Shown here in pieces: positions 1 to 8,957 of a stretch of DNA of 44,658 nucleotides. Source of the DNA: Candidatus Sysuiplasma superficiale (GTDB lineage Archaea > Thermoplasmatota > Thermoplasmata > Sysuiplasmatales > Sysuiplasmataceae); contig JAGVSJ010000014.1 of the NCBI GenBank assembly GCA_019720975.1, forward strand, positions 1 to 44,658, given 5' to 3'. The notes beneath the pieces were generated by a model. That model was not told the DNA's origin. It saw only the letters and a list, made by a program, of their open reading frames with translations, and did not search any database. A program made the position numbers and the translations under genes. The first letter of the stretch is position 1; each line of letters starts with the position of its first letter.

Positions 1-47
1 CTGCCAGTATGGACTTCTCAGGATCAGAGCCGAACACTTGGAAAGGC

Positions 48-54
48 ATAAATA
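48..54 (+). promoter_or_regulatory. TATA box of the 5S rRNA gene
   Basis: An A/T-rich box, CATAAATAGG, sits about 30 nt before the start of the 5S rRNA homology. This is the right distance for an archaeal TBP site feeding a short 5' leader. No 23S rRNA sequence is visible in the bases before it, so the 5S gene appears to have its own promoter. Seen directly; promoter activity is inferred. Confidence 0.6.
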
Positions 55-82
55 GGTTGTTCATTTCAGAGTCTCCAGGAAT

Positions 83-197
83 GGTACGACGGCCAAAGTG
101 GTGGTGACACACCTGGTCTCGTCCGATCCCAGAAGTTAAGTCCACCTACGTTCCCTGTGGTACTGTTGTGCGCGAGCCAACGGGAAGCTTGGCCCCG
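83..197 (+). rRNA. rrf: 5S ribosomal RNA
   Basis: This is the 5S rRNA of the large ribosomal subunit. It contains the conserved GAAGTTAAG segment (about 132-140), the GGTACTG block (about 159-165) and the CGGGAAGC segment (181-188). GGCCAA (91-96) pairs with TTGGCC (189-194) as terminal helix I, and CGTTCCC (149-155) pairs with GGGAAGC (182-188). A GNRA-capped hairpin CCCC-GCAA-GGGG (193-204) follows at once and may serve in processing or termination. The mature ends are estimates, good to a few nt. The gene stands alone with its own TATA box, as in Thermoplasma. Confidence 0.85.
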
Positions 198-210
198 CAA
201 GGGGTTATGC

Positions 211-285
211 AGTATGTGGCCCAGGCAAATTAGCCGAGATCCTTCGGGAAATCGGTGAAGTTTACCGTTTTAAAGGCCACATACT
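211..285 (+). ncRNA. Candidate structured RNA behind 5S rRNA
   Basis: AGTATGTGGCC (211-221) and GGCCACATACT (275-285) form a perfect 11-bp stem. Inside it is a second hairpin (233-254): CCGA pairs with TCGG, a small purine-rich internal loop follows, then TCC pairs with GGA under a TTCG tetraloop. The arrangement of long lower stem, open pocket and upper stem resembles an H/ACA-type guide RNA, but no definite kink-turn or terminal ACA box was assigned. It could also be part of the 5S precursor or a terminator. No family is recognised and the strand is assumed from co-direction with 5S. Confidence 0.35.
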
Positions 286-352
286 CATAGAGCGCTGTCG
301 GCCATTCCACAGGAATTTTTATTTGAGAACGGATGAGCAAGGTTTATTTCAG

Positions 353-1261
353 GTGTCGTATTTTTTAACACAGGCGGCCCTCTTGACTGTAAATACAGAA
401 ACATCGTTTCTGGTCGCGCTGCTCATAGCAGCGGTGGTCCTTGTAGGATATCTGGAGTACAGTGTGGCCAAAGGCAGGCTAATGAAAAGAAAGAGTGCAA
501 GAATGGCCATCTCGCTGGCGAGGGACAAGGCTTACAATTCTACTGTTACATCCAGGGCAATATCCCGCAACATGAAGATGCAGGGATTTGATGTTTCTGC
601 CGCTGAAAAACTCATAGCCAGCGCGGACAGGGCAATCGAACTGGGAAATTATTCTGAGGCGTTGCAGTACTCAGAAGATGCACGGGAGAGACTCCTGAGA
701 ATAAAGCAGGGAAGCAGGCTCTCTTTCGGAGACGAAAATACAGCTGGGACTCAGATGAAGGACAGACGTGATGGGCCTGGAGCGTCAGGCGTGGAGCGTC
801 TGAGTGATGGACCGCGGCCTGCAAAAGACAGGTTGCCGAAGAATTATGCAGAGGCCAGCTTTGCAATTGGTGTTTTGAGGGAGGAGGCTTCATCTGCACA
901 GGCGGCAGGAGATGATGCCTCTCAATCCATTGAAAGACTTGCCGAAGCTGAGGAGGCTTTGAGACAGGGGAGATATGATGACGCGCTGAATCTCGCACTT
1001 AGGGGAAAGAGGGAACTTTCTTCGCTCGGCAGGATTGGAGAGGAACACCGGGCCAAGGGGGAACCTCGCGAACGGGCGAAGGATGCAGATTCCAGCATGG
1101 ATGAGGGAGAGAGATGCCCTTCATGCGGTCGTATTCTCCACGATTCCGACGTTTTCTGCAGAGGGTGCGGCAGCAGGATTGAATACAGGTGTCCCTCCTG
1201 TGATTCTCCCCTCGAAAAAGAGGACATGTTCTGCGGTAAATGCGGGGCCCAGGTGCGGTGA
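353..1261 (+). CDS. Membrane-anchored double zinc-ribbon protein, function unknown
   Basis: About 302 residues. A single hydrophobic segment near residues 17-37 (core LLIAAVVLVGYL) should anchor it in the membrane. A long charged region, mostly helical and rich in Ala, Glu and Arg, follows. The C-terminus carries two zinc ribbons of the CPSCGR...FCRGCG and CPSCDS...FCGKCG type, typical of archaeal DZR-family scaffolding proteins. The reading frame is open back to a TTG at 323. GTG 353 was preferred because the T-rich TATA-like stretch at 313-325 would place transcription start after 323. No enzymatic motif is seen. The next gene, also +, is a roadblock protein, a fold that often scaffolds small GTPases. 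Confidence 0.7.
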   Translation: MSYFLTQAALLTVNTETSFLVALLIAAVVLVGYLEYSVAKGRLMKRKSARMAISLARDKAYNSTVTSRAISRNMKMQGFDVSAAEKLIASADRAIELGNYSEALQYSEDARERLLRIKQGSRLSFGDENTAGTQMKDRRDGPGASGVERLSDGPRPAKDRLPKNYAEASFAIGVLREEASSAQAAGDDASQSIERLAEAEEALRQGRYDDALNLALRGKRELSSLGRIGEEHRAKGEPRERAKDADSSMDEGERCPSCGRILHDSDVFCRGCGSRIEYRCPSCDSPLEKEDMFCGKCGAQVR

Positions 1262-1382
1262 TGACGCCGTTGACGGGGATGGGGACCATATGTGGGCACC
1301 CGGCACACTTCTCACCTTGCACACAGTAGAAATATTATATACGAATAACATAGATGGCTTAGCCGAGGGAGTTGGCCCGGAT

Positions 1383-1772
1383 ATGGCTGAGGGTAAGACG
1401 ACAAACAGGAAAGCAGAAGAGAAGACACTGGACAGGATAGTGGCGGACGCGCAGCTGTCCTCCTGCTCCATCGTCTCAAAGACGGGCCTTCTTGTTGCTG
1501 CGGACTCAGAGAGTACGCAGAAAAAAGAGACATTTGCGGCCATGTCGGCAATCGTGTTCAGCGCAGCCGAGGCTCTCAAGAACGATGTCCGCGACGGGAA
1601 AGTCACCAACATAATTGCTTCTTTTGAGAGCAACCGTATCATATTTGTACCGATAAATCAGAACTACATTCTTGTCGGCATAACAAAGGAAACGGGAAGC
1701 GAGTCCAGGTCGCTCAAAGGAATGGAAGAAGGCGCATCCAGGCTCAGAAAGGAAGCGCCATGGCTTAACTGA
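1383..1772 (+). CDS. Roadblock/LC7-domain protein
   Basis: 129 residues forming one roadblock/LC7 (MglB-like) domain. It begins in a variable region (MAEGKTTNRKAEEKTL) and runs through the typical core SSCSIVSKTGLLVAAD, an ETFAAMSAIVFSAAEAL helix and strands ending in YILVGIT. The family dimerises and commonly regulates or scaffolds Ras-like GTPases; no GTPase gene is adjacent. The frame is open further upstream, but ATG 1383 is where family similarity begins. A GAGGGAG stretch lies about 12 nt before it, and a TATA-like AAATATTATATACG at about 1329-1342 falls inside the upstream extension. It ends convergently, 10 nt from pyrI. Confidence 0.8.
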   Translation: MAEGKTTNRKAEEKTLDRIVADAQLSSCSIVSKTGLLVAADSESTQKKETFAAMSAIVFSAAEALKNDVRDGKVTNIIASFESNRIIFVPINQNYILVGITKETGSESRSLKGMEEGASRLRKEAPWLN

Positions 1773-1782
1773 TTTCCCGAAC

Positions 1783-2241
1783 CTACAATATGTATTCCTC
1801 AATCCTTGACTGTACCCTGTCACAGTAGTGGCATTTCAGCGTCAGCGGCCTCTCCCTTACCACGCTGAACTGGGTTTCGGCAGGCTCGTTGCTATTTGTT
1901 ATACAGTTTGGATTTGAACATCTGACTATCCCTCGGACAACTTCAGGTATTCTGACCTTTCTCTTCTCTGCGACGTTGAAATCCCGGATTATATTGATAG
2001 TTGCCCGCGGTGCTATCAGTGCGATCCTGTCGACCTCCTTGGCATACAGTTCCCTGTCCTCTATCTTGACAATATCCTTCCATTCCTCCTTCTTGCTGCG
2101 GACATGCATTGCAACGCTGATCGTGCTCTTGATGCTTTCACCTGTTATGCCGAGAATCCGCAGGACGTTGAGGGCCATTCCAGTCTCGATGTGATCTATG
2201 ACTGTACCATTCCTTATAGGCTGCACCTTGAGTTCCTTCAT
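1783..2241 (-). CDS. pyrI: Aspartate carbamoyltransferase regulatory chain PyrI
   Basis: 152 residues, the normal PyrI length. It binds nucleotide effectors and holds catalytic trimers together in the aspartate carbamoyltransferase holoenzyme (pyrimidine synthesis, second step). The N-terminal allosteric domain starts KVQPIRNGTVIDHIETG. The C-terminal zinc domain has the expected four cysteines in CSNPNC and CHYC. The start overlaps the end of pyrB by 4 nt (ATGA type), so the pair is translationally coupled. Identification is firm. Confidence 0.97.
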   Translation of the reverse strand: MKELKVQPIRNGTVIDHIETGMALNVLRILGITGESIKSTISVAMHVRSKKEEWKDIVKIEDRELYAKEVDRIALIAPRATINIIRDFNVAEKRKVRIPEVVRGIVRCSNPNCITNSNEPAETQFSVVRERPLTLKCHYCDRVQSRIEEYIL

Positions 2242-3170
2242 ATTTCTGCCCCCAGAATCATGCTGAGTATCGCCATCCTGACAGGCACGCCGTTGGCAGC
2301 CTGCTTGAAGTAGAGTGAATGCTCTGTTCTGTCGACTTCAGGCGCGATTTCGTTTACCCGCGGTAGTGGGTGCATTACAGAAAGGGTGGATCTCGCATGT
2401 GCAAGAAGCTTTGTATCTATCCTGTAGCTGCCGGAAAGCTTCGCATACTCGGCGGCATCGGCGAACCGCTCCTTCTGTATTCTGGTGACGTAGAGTATGT
2501 CTGCGTCCGCAACTGCTTCCTCAAGCGATGCAGATGTCTTCGGCTTGACGCCGTTCGATTCGATCTGGGCAATGACATCCCTTGGCATCTGAAGCGAAGG
2601 GGGCGCAATCAGTGTGATGTTTGCACCGAACAGAGATAGAGCCTCCGCGAGCGAATGGACTGTCCTGCCAAAACGGAGATCACCCACAAGGACTATATTC
2701 AGTCCTTCAATTCTTCCCTTTGCCTCCTGTATTGTGAAAAGATCCAGTATGGTCTGTGTCGGATGCTGCCCCGCGCCGTCTCCAGCATTTATTACAGGTT
2801 TGCTGCTGATATCTGCGGCCAGCCTTGCAGCCCCCTCGAGCGGGTGGCGTATTACGAGAGCATCCGTGTATGCCTCCGTCATCCTGACCGTATCCGAAAG
2901 TGTTTCACCTTTCTCAACAGAAGTTCCAGCGGGAGTCGAAAAGCCTGTCACCGATCCGCCAAGTCGAAGCATCGCTGATTCGAACGACAGCCTCGTCCTC
3001 GTGGACGGCTCGTAGAAGAGGGTGCCCAGAATCCTGCCTCTCATTGCATCTGTCCTCTTCTCGCCTGATGCATAAGGTACCATCTGAGCGGCCCTTCTGA
3101 GTATGGAGATTATCTGATCCTTGGAAAAATCTCGTATGGACACGAAGTCGCTGAATTGAGGAGTTGGCAT
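2238..3170 (-). CDS. pyrB: Aspartate carbamoyltransferase catalytic chain PyrB
   Basis: 310 residues. It condenses carbamoyl phosphate with aspartate to carbamoyl-aspartate. The carbamoyl-phosphate loop YEPSTRTRLSFESA lies near residues 53-66, HPTQTILDLF near 136-145 and the aspartate-site HPLPRVNEI near 266-274. ATG 3170 gives the usual N-terminus. A possible TATA element lies on the minus strand around 3200-3212. It is first in a two-gene operon with pyrI. Confidence 0.97.
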   Translation of the reverse strand: MPTPQFSDFVSIRDFSKDQIISILRRAAQMVPYASGEKRTDAMRGRILGTLFYEPSTRTRLSFESAMLRLGGSVTGFSTPAGTSVEKGETLSDTVRMTEAYTDALVIRHPLEGAARLAADISSKPVINAGDGAGQHPTQTILDLFTIQEAKGRIEGLNIVLVGDLRFGRTVHSLAEALSLFGANITLIAPPSLQMPRDVIAQIESNGVKPKTSASLEEAVADADILYVTRIQKERFADAAEYAKLSGSYRIDTKLLAHARSTLSVMHPLPRVNEIAPEVDRTEHSLYFKQAANGVPVRMAILSMILGAEI

Positions 3171-3339
3171 TGGAACCAGAGTGCGACATAACTTCGAAGT
3201 ATTAGTTTTTAACGAGATACGGCAAGAATCTGCCTCCGCTCGCCTCCTCCGTCAAATTTTTCAGGCGACATGGAATCGCGACGGTCTGGCGCTGGTTTAT
3301 TATACATGTGTGTTCAAACCTTTATGAACTCCGACGACA

Positions 3340-5268
3340 TTGATCGGTGAGGTGCATCCACTGCAGCATACCGGCCGGCCATCAGCCAGACGCCTTGAGA
3401 TTGAAGAGAGAGCATTTGCGGCACGAAATGGGAGATACGTTACAGGTGCAAGATTCTTCAGGATACCTGCGGTGCTCTTTGCTTCTGTGTCGAAGGAGAT
3501 TTTTCCCGGCGATGCTGAAACAGTTCTGACTGAACGCAGGACTGACTTAGATGTGTCGCAGATGGAAGGAAAGTTTCTCTTCACGGCCCCTGAAAATTCT
3601 CTTCTGGAAGGCAACAAACAATCCTACATTGCTGACGGCGCCGTCTGTCTACCCAGCTACATACCGTTTTCCGGCAGGTTGAAGGGTGTTGCTCAGTCCA
3701 TCGATCATTCTGGAGAGGGAGAGGTGTTTGTTTCAATATCTGAGGATGACGAGATGGAGAAGGAGCTCAGGAGTGGAAGAGAGATATATGTAATGGCGGA
3801 CGCAGTTTCTGCGGCAGCCTTTCCCGATGCAATGGCCAGAGCGGTGACCGGCATGAGGAAGATTATTGGCTGGAAACCGCTGATATACTGCCAGGGTGTT
3901 GCAACACCGTCCAACCTTGCCCTTCTAATATATTCAGGCATCGATATCGTCGACTCGCTTGCAACTGACATTGATTCCGCCAGGGGAATCGCCTACATTG
4001 ACGGCATTCCGTCATTGACTGACCCATCACAGAACAATCTCTGCCACTGCGCCGGCTGCAAGGGAGAAAGGGACAAACTGTTCAGGCACAATAGACTGGC
4101 TTTGCTTGATGAACTGAACAGAATCAGGATGGATATATCGCTCGGCAGGATCAGGGAGAGGGTTGAAAGAGTCGCCACTTTCACCCCATGGAATGCAGCC
4201 TTCCTCCGGCATCTTGACATCGATCATTATTCCTATTTCGAATCAGTGGCTGGGAATGCTCCGACCATGATACAGGCGATAACAGAAGCGTCGCTGAGAA
4301 GACCGGACATTGTGAGGTATGTGGAAAGAGTGAGAAGCAGATACACACCGCCTTCCTGTATGCGTGTTGCACTGCTTGTTCCCTGTTCGCACAGGAAGCC
4401 ATACTTCAGATCACGGTCTCACAGACATTTCTATGATGCAATACTCTCTTCCGCCATAGCCCCTTCAGTCCATATCCTCACAATAACATCCCCGCTCGGT
4501 ATTGTTCCGGAAGAACTTGAGACCGTGTTCCCGGCCGCACACTACGACATACCTGTTACCGGAATATGGTCTGAGGATGAGAAGGCGAGATCGGTCAGCA
4601 TGCTGCTGGAGATACTGAAAAAGGGAAAATACACCACTGTGATTTCGCATCTCGAGGATGAGAGGGCATTCATAAACTCTGCGCTTGAGAGCAGTGACGT
4701 CGAATTTCTTGATACATCCATGGGCAGAACAAGGGACAGGGAATCGCTGCGCAGGCTCTCCCGTGAGCTTTCTTCCATCACACCCGACGGAGCGGGATGG
4801 AAGGAACGAAACACAGCCTTCGCCGAAAGCGTTTGCGCCTACCAGTTCGGGGATCGCGGCAGGGAACTGGTTTCAGGTGCTGATGTCAGGGGAAGATACC
4901 CGTACCTCAGGATCATTTCTGGAGAGACACAGCTCGGAATGCTGACTGAAGAAAGGGGTGTAATTTCACTGACGATAGAGGGAGCCGAAAGACTATGCCC
5001 CCATATCCCCGGATACCTAGTGGAGACCGGGAACTTTGAGCTTAAGGGCAACCTGTTTGCGGCCGGTGTCGAAAGTGCCGGGAAGGAAATAAGGGTTGGT
5101 GATGAAGTGATTGTCATGACTGGGGGCAGTATCGCAGGCGTGGGTGTGGCAAGGATGTCTGGACGTGAGATGGAGGAGCTCGAAAGGGGGGAAGCTGTGA
5201 GGATGAGGCATTACCGCCGCAATTCGACCGTGGATGGGAACAGATACGTTTCGGCCCCCTCCCCGTGA
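3340..5268 (+). CDS. arcS: Archaeosine synthase ArcS
   Basis: 642 residues. It acts on preQ0-modified G15 of archaeal tRNA in the path to archaeosine. The N-terminal half is a degenerate tRNA-guanine transglycosylase-like barrel with a CHCAGC metal-binding motif near residue 235. The ArcS signature [14 protein letters not shown] lies near residues 348-361. A PUA RNA-binding domain occupies about 565-640. The start is uncertain: TTG 3340 or GTG 3352 are both in frame, and ATG 3324 is not. A TATA-like TTTATTATAC at about 3296-3305 fits a short leader. The gene runs into radA in the same direction. Confidence 0.9.
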   Translation: MIGEVHPLQHTGRPSARRLEIEERAFAARNGRYVTGARFFRIPAVLFASVSKEIFPGDAETVLTERRTDLDVSQMEGKFLFTAPENSLLEGNKQSYIADGAVCLPSYIPFSGRLKGVAQSIDHSGEGEVFVSISEDDEMEKELRSGREIYVMADAVSAAAFPDAMARAVTGMRKIIGWKPLIYCQGVATPSNLALLIYSGIDIVDSLATDIDSARGIAYIDGIPSLTDPSQNNLCHCAGCKGERDKLFRHNRLALLDELNRIRMDISLGRIRERVERVATFTPWNAAFLRHLDIDHYSYFESVAGNAPTMIQAITEASLRRPDIVRYVERVRSRYTPPSCMRVALLVPCSHRKPYFRSRSHRHFYDAILSSAIAPSVHILTITSPLGIVPEELETVFPAAHYDIPVTGIWSEDEKARSVSMLLEILKKGKYTTVISHLEDERAFINSALESSDVEFLDTSMGRTRDRESLRRLSRELSSITPDGAGWKERNTAFAESVCAYQFGDRGRELVSGADVRGRYPYLRIISGETQLGMLTEERGVISLTIEGAERLCPHIPGYLVETGNFELKGNLFAAGVESAGKEIRVGDEVIVMTGGSIAGVGVARMSGREMEELERGEAVRMRHYRRNSTVDGNRYVSAPSP

Positions 5269-5274
5269 AACTGA

Positions 5275-5280
5275 TATAAA
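5275..5280 (+). promoter_or_regulatory. TATA box of radA
   Basis: GATATAAATAAC lies at 5273-5284 with core TATAAA, centred about 22 nt before ATG 5300. It predicts a leaderless radA transcript separate from arcS. This spacing decided the radA start used here. Confidence 0.6.
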
Positions 5281-5299
5281 TAACAACGGTGAATGGAAG

Positions 5300-6262
5300 A
5301 TGAAGAACGAAGGCACTCCAATGAAGGAAAAGAAGCTCGAGGAAATCAACGGCATAGGCCCTGCGACTGCTGAGAAGCTGCGGGAAGCAGGTTACGGCGA
5401 TCTCATGTCCATAGCAATTGAATCACCTCGCAATCTTGCAGAGGTCTGCGAGATCGGAGAATCAACAGCTGCCAAGATAATCAATGCTGCCAAGGAGGCT
5501 GTTGACATCGGCGGTTTCGAGACAGGCGATGAGATAATGGAAAGGCGACGGACAATCGGGCGCCTTACCACCGGTTCGAAGGCTCTTGACGACCTGATAG
5601 GTGGTGGTCTCGAGACACAGGCAATAACCGAGATGTATGGCGAGTTTGGAAGCGGAAAGACGCAGATATGCCACCAGGCTGCTGTTAACGTGACGCTTCC
5701 GGAGGACAGGGGTGGATTGAACGGCGAGGCTGTAATCATTGACACTGAAAATACATTCAGGCCGGAGAGGATTGCACAGATGGCAAGCGCACTTGATCTC
5801 AATCCCACAGAAACTCTGAAGAAGATACATGTCGCCAGGGCATACAATTCGGCTCATCAGATGCTTCTGGTGGACAGGGCTGCGGAACTCACAAAGGAGA
5901 AACCGGTCAAACTTCTTGTTGTTGATTCACTTACCGCACATTTTCGTGCGGAATATGTGGGAAGGGGTTCCCTTGCTGAAAGACAGCAGGCGCTGAACAC
6001 ACACATGCATGCACTGCTGCGATTCGGAGATCTCAACAATGCCGTCATACTGTGCACGAATCAGGTGGCTGCGAAACCTGATGCTTTCTTCGGAGACCCG
6101 ACAAGGCCGATAGGCGGGCACATCGTCGGCCATACCGCCACCTACAGGATATATCTGCGTAAGAGCAAGGCAGGAAAGCGGATAGCAAGACTTGTTGACT
6201 CCCCAAGCCTGCCGGAAGCGGAGTGCGTGATCACTGTGAGCGAAGAGGGCATAAGAGACTGA
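5300..6262 (+). CDS. radA: DNA repair and recombination protein RadA
   Basis: 320 residues. Archaeal RecA/Rad51 recombinase, an ATP-dependent strand-exchange filament protein. The N-terminal helix-hairpin-helix domain ([15 protein letters not shown]) is followed by Walker A GEFGSGKT (near residue 115), Walker B LLVVDSL, and L2-region residues around [17 protein letters not shown] 5300 was chosen because a TATA box lies 22 nt upstream. ATG 5321 is an alternative giving 313 residues. No intein is present. Confidence 0.97.
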   Translation: MKNEGTPMKEKKLEEINGIGPATAEKLREAGYGDLMSIAIESPRNLAEVCEIGESTAAKIINAAKEAVDIGGFETGDEIMERRRTIGRLTTGSKALDDLIGGGLETQAITEMYGEFGSGKTQICHQAAVNVTLPEDRGGLNGEAVIIDTENTFRPERIAQMASALDLNPTETLKKIHVARAYNSAHQMLLVDRAAELTKEKPVKLLVVDSLTAHFRAEYVGRGSLAERQQALNTHMHALLRFGDLNNAVILCTNQVAAKPDAFFGDPTRPIGGHIVGHTATYRIYLRKSKAGKRIARLVDSPSLPEAECVITVSEEGIRD

Positions 6263-6280
6263 ACCGAGGGATGGCGGCCC

Positions 6281-7345
6281 TTGGAAGACATTTCACTGAT
6301 CGTCGAGCTTTCACTTGAGCACAGCACCTTTCCGTTCGCAGAGCTGGAGTCAGTCTGCAATATGCTTGGATGCAGTCGCCCGTCTGCACTGATGAGGAAA
6401 GGAATTGCTGCGGTCAGCTGCGAAAGCGTCTCTGCTGCATTTGAACTGTGCAGAAGGCTTGCATTCAGCCATTCCGTGTCGCTTCTGCATGGCACGTTCG
6501 AAAATTTTCAGGATGCGCTGAAAAATGCCTCCCTTCTTCGTGGAGAACTGAGTGGCAGGACATTCAGTGTTCGAATTGGGACCAGAGATAGGGAACTCAA
6601 GAGAATGGTACCCGAGATGGAAAGGGAATTCGGAAAGGTGCTTTCAGCCTACGGAAAAGTGAAGCTTACAGGGTGCGATGTTGAGGTTCTGGTTTTCATC
6701 GAAGGCGGGATGTGCCTTCTTACCACTCTTCAATGCAGACCGGACAGGAGAAGCATAGACAGAAGGAAGGCGGCCTACAGGCCCTTTTTCTCTCCGGTAT
6801 CTCTCCCGCCCAGATATGCCCGCGCGCTGGTCAATTTGTGCGGCGTCTCTGAAGGAGACAGGATCATAGATCCGTTCTGCGGAACCGGAGGCATACTGAT
6901 GGAGGCGGTACAGATGGGCATCACTGCTGTCGGTTCAGATCTGGACCCTGAAATGGTAGAAGGAACTGAAAGAAATCTCAGGGAGATGGGAATAGCAGGA
7001 AAGTATGAGCTTCATTGCCTTGATGTTTCGCGCATAACTGAACTGGGGGAATTTGATGCTGTAATAACAGATCCGCCTTACGGCAGATCTTCGACAACAA
7101 ACAGGGAAGATCTGAGCAGCCTCTACAGAAGGACAGTGGAAGCTGCGCGCGCTGTTCTTGTCGATGGAGGGATGCTCGGCATGGTTGTTCCTGACCCGGT
7201 GCTGATACCACTGAAGAGTGGAATGACTGCGGTATATTCACTGAAACAGAAGGTCCACCGTTCACTTACACGCCATTATATAGTGATGAGGAAGGATGCC
7301 CGGAGCAGTGATGCGGAACGGGCAGTCAGCTGGCCACAACACTGA
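6281..7345 (+). CDS. tRNA (guanine(10)-N2)-methyltransferase, THUMP type
   Basis: 354 residues. The N-terminal region (about 1-150) fits a divergent THUMP-type RNA-binding domain. The C-terminal Rossmann methyltransferase has the SAM motif DPFCGTGGILMEA (near 200) and catalytic TDPPYGR (near 260), the combination found in archaeal Trm-G10 enzymes that make m2G/m2,2G at tRNA position 10. TTG 6281 is preceded by CCGAGGG about 10 nt upstream; ATG 6271 is out of frame. It follows radA by 18 nt, so it may be cotranscribed, and overlaps the convergent protease gene by 20 nt. The exact target position is inferred from family. Confidence 0.88.
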   Translation: MEDISLIVELSLEHSTFPFAELESVCNMLGCSRPSALMRKGIAAVSCESVSAAFELCRRLAFSHSVSLLHGTFENFQDALKNASLLRGELSGRTFSVRIGTRDRELKRMVPEMEREFGKVLSAYGKVKLTGCDVEVLVFIEGGMCLLTTLQCRPDRRSIDRRKAAYRPFFSPVSLPPRYARALVNLCGVSEGDRIIDPFCGTGGILMEAVQMGITAVGSDLDPEMVEGTERNLREMGIAGKYELHCLDVSRITELGEFDAVITDPPYGRSSTTNREDLSSLYRRTVEAARAVLVDGGMLGMVVPDPVLIPLKSGMTAVYSLKQKVHRSLTRHYIVMRKDARSSDAERAVSWPQH

Positions 7346-8828
7346 CCGAATAAGCCCTTACATAGCCATTGCTGTTTCCCACAATTGTCACGATATACGT
7401 ACCCGGCGCCGGAGGTTGCAGCTTAGGGTTTATCTCGAATATTTTCACTGTGACGTTTGCTGTATCACCCAGCCTCACGTGCACTCGCAGAACAGGGCTG
7501 AAGCTGCTGGAATTCGATGCATTTGAGGAGAGTGCGAAAAGTGTCTCAAAATAAGCCGAACCTGATGTATTCTGCTGAACCGATACTGTGATATTTTCTG
7601 CCATATTGCCGGTGTTTGTCAGAGTGAGCACAAAGGACTGAGCCGTACTGTTGTTGACACTAACAGTATTGGCAGTGGAGGTCATCATGAAACTTGGATT
7701 CGCCGGATTTGTTGTCACCGGTATGGGTGTGAAGGATATGAGGAACATTGCTGCAGCCACGGCACCGAGCATCTTCCTGTTCACCCTCAACTTGGATATG
7801 TCATTCAGAGGTGGCGGATGACGAACCCCGAGTATCATGACAAAGAGTGCGATGAGTATCCAGCTTGTGAAGAAGAGTGAAAGGATTATCATGACGATCA
7901 GCGTCGCCCACGCAAGATACCTTGAGTTATCCCCCAGAAGCGCCCTGGCCACATGCCCCCCGTCCAGCTGGCCCGCTGGCAGCAGGTTGAGAGCGGTGGC
8001 GAAGAACCCTACCCAGGCAGCAAATGCCGTCGGAAAGATGATATAAGAACCGCTTGAAAAGGGGAAGAAGGACATCATGAGATTGTAGAGGAATGGCGCC
8101 TTGAAGACCGGTGCTCCAGGAGCAACTATGACGTGGACAAGGTTGACCTGAGTAAGCATGAAGCCGACTATTGCTACCGGGATGGAGACGAGGAAACCTA
8201 CTATCGGTCCTGCTATTCCTATCTCCAGAAGCGCCTTTCTGTTCGGAAAAGGATCCCTTATCGATATGAATGCGCCCAGTGTACCAAGTGGCGGTATGGA
8301 AGGAAGGAAATATGGAAGGGAGGCGTTCACCCTGTAGCGCCTCGCAACAACGAAGTGTCCCATCTCATGCGAGCCAAGGATCAGCATCAGCGGAAATACA
8401 AAGAACACAATGCCGTTCAGTATCGTCGATGGGGTGAAAAGTTCAGGGAGTCTGTAGTAGTTCGACCAGAGAATGGCTCCGGTTATGGTTGTTGAAACAA
8501 GAGTGACGCACAGAAGTATGATATTCGCAAGATTCCCCTTCCTTCCTATAGGTTTTCTCTTTCCTATTATTATGGCATATTCTGCGCCACGCTTCCTGAT
8601 GAACGGGACATAATTACGTGGCACAAGATCAAGACGCAGATTGTCGAACTTTTCCTCCAGTGTCGAAGGTTCGCATTTTACGAAGAATGCAACGGCATCG
8701 TAAGTCACCCTGATGTCGTAGACGTCGAAATATCTGGCCACTGCCGATTTGAGCATCTCGACTTCTGTTCCGAGCGAGCCGGATCTTCCGTACTGGCCGT
8801 ATTGCACGGGGAAAATTAAGACTGTCAC
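7326..8828 (-). CDS. Site-2 protease family (M50) membrane metalloprotease
   Basis: 500 residues. After a cytoplasmic N-terminal domain of about 100 residues come several membrane helices containing zinc-binding SHEMGHFV (HExxH) and, further on, the third-ligand motif LPAGQLDGGH. These are the signatures of intramembrane site-2 proteases. The last third is an Asn- and Ser-rich beta-type domain with many N-x-S/T sequons, so it probably lies outside the cell as a CARDB-like glycosylated domain. GTG 8828 gives the listed N-terminus; GTG 8804 is also possible. The substrate is unknown. Confidence 0.88.
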   Translation of the reverse strand: MTVLIFPVQYGQYGRSGSLGTEVEMLKSAVARYFDVYDIRVTYDAVAFFVKCEPSTLEEKFDNLRLDLVPRNYVPFIRKRGAEYAIIIGKRKPIGRKGNLANIILLCVTLVSTTITGAILWSNYYRLPELFTPSTILNGIVFFVFPLMLILGSHEMGHFVVARRYRVNASLPYFLPSIPPLGTLGAFISIRDPFPNRKALLEIGIAGPIVGFLVSIPVAIVGFMLTQVNLVHVIVAPGAPVFKAPFLYNLMMSFFPFSSGSYIIFPTAFAAWVGFFATALNLLPAGQLDGGHVARALLGDNSRYLAWATLIVMIILSLFFTSWILIALFVMILGVRHPPPLNDISKLRVNRKMLGAVAAAMFLISFTPIPVTTNPANPSFMMTSTANTVSVNNSTAQSFVLTLTNTGNMAENITVSVQQNTSGSAYFETLFALSSNASNSSSFSPVLRVHVRLGDTANVTVKIFEINPKLQPPAPGTYIVTIVGNSNGYVRAYSVSVVAS

Positions 8829-8957
8829 AGTAATTAAGTATTGTGTATTATTCTCCGTGGAGAATTTCCAGCCGGGCAGATGACGGCAATGTCTGATGTC
8901 TGCTTTCCGATGCGCTTAAATTCTGATAAGATTTGAACCACGACAAAAGGTCGCCTC

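Noticed and set aside
1035-1382. N-terminal extension of the roadblock protein overlapping the zinc-ribbon gene
   Set aside because: The extension is a frame-shifted reading of the zinc-ribbon gene, and the TATA-like box lies within it.
8878-8935. Possible C/D-box small RNA (ATGAC ... TCTGA ... CTGATGT ... TCTGA)
   Set aside because: The C box does not match RTGATGA and no terminal stem is seen.
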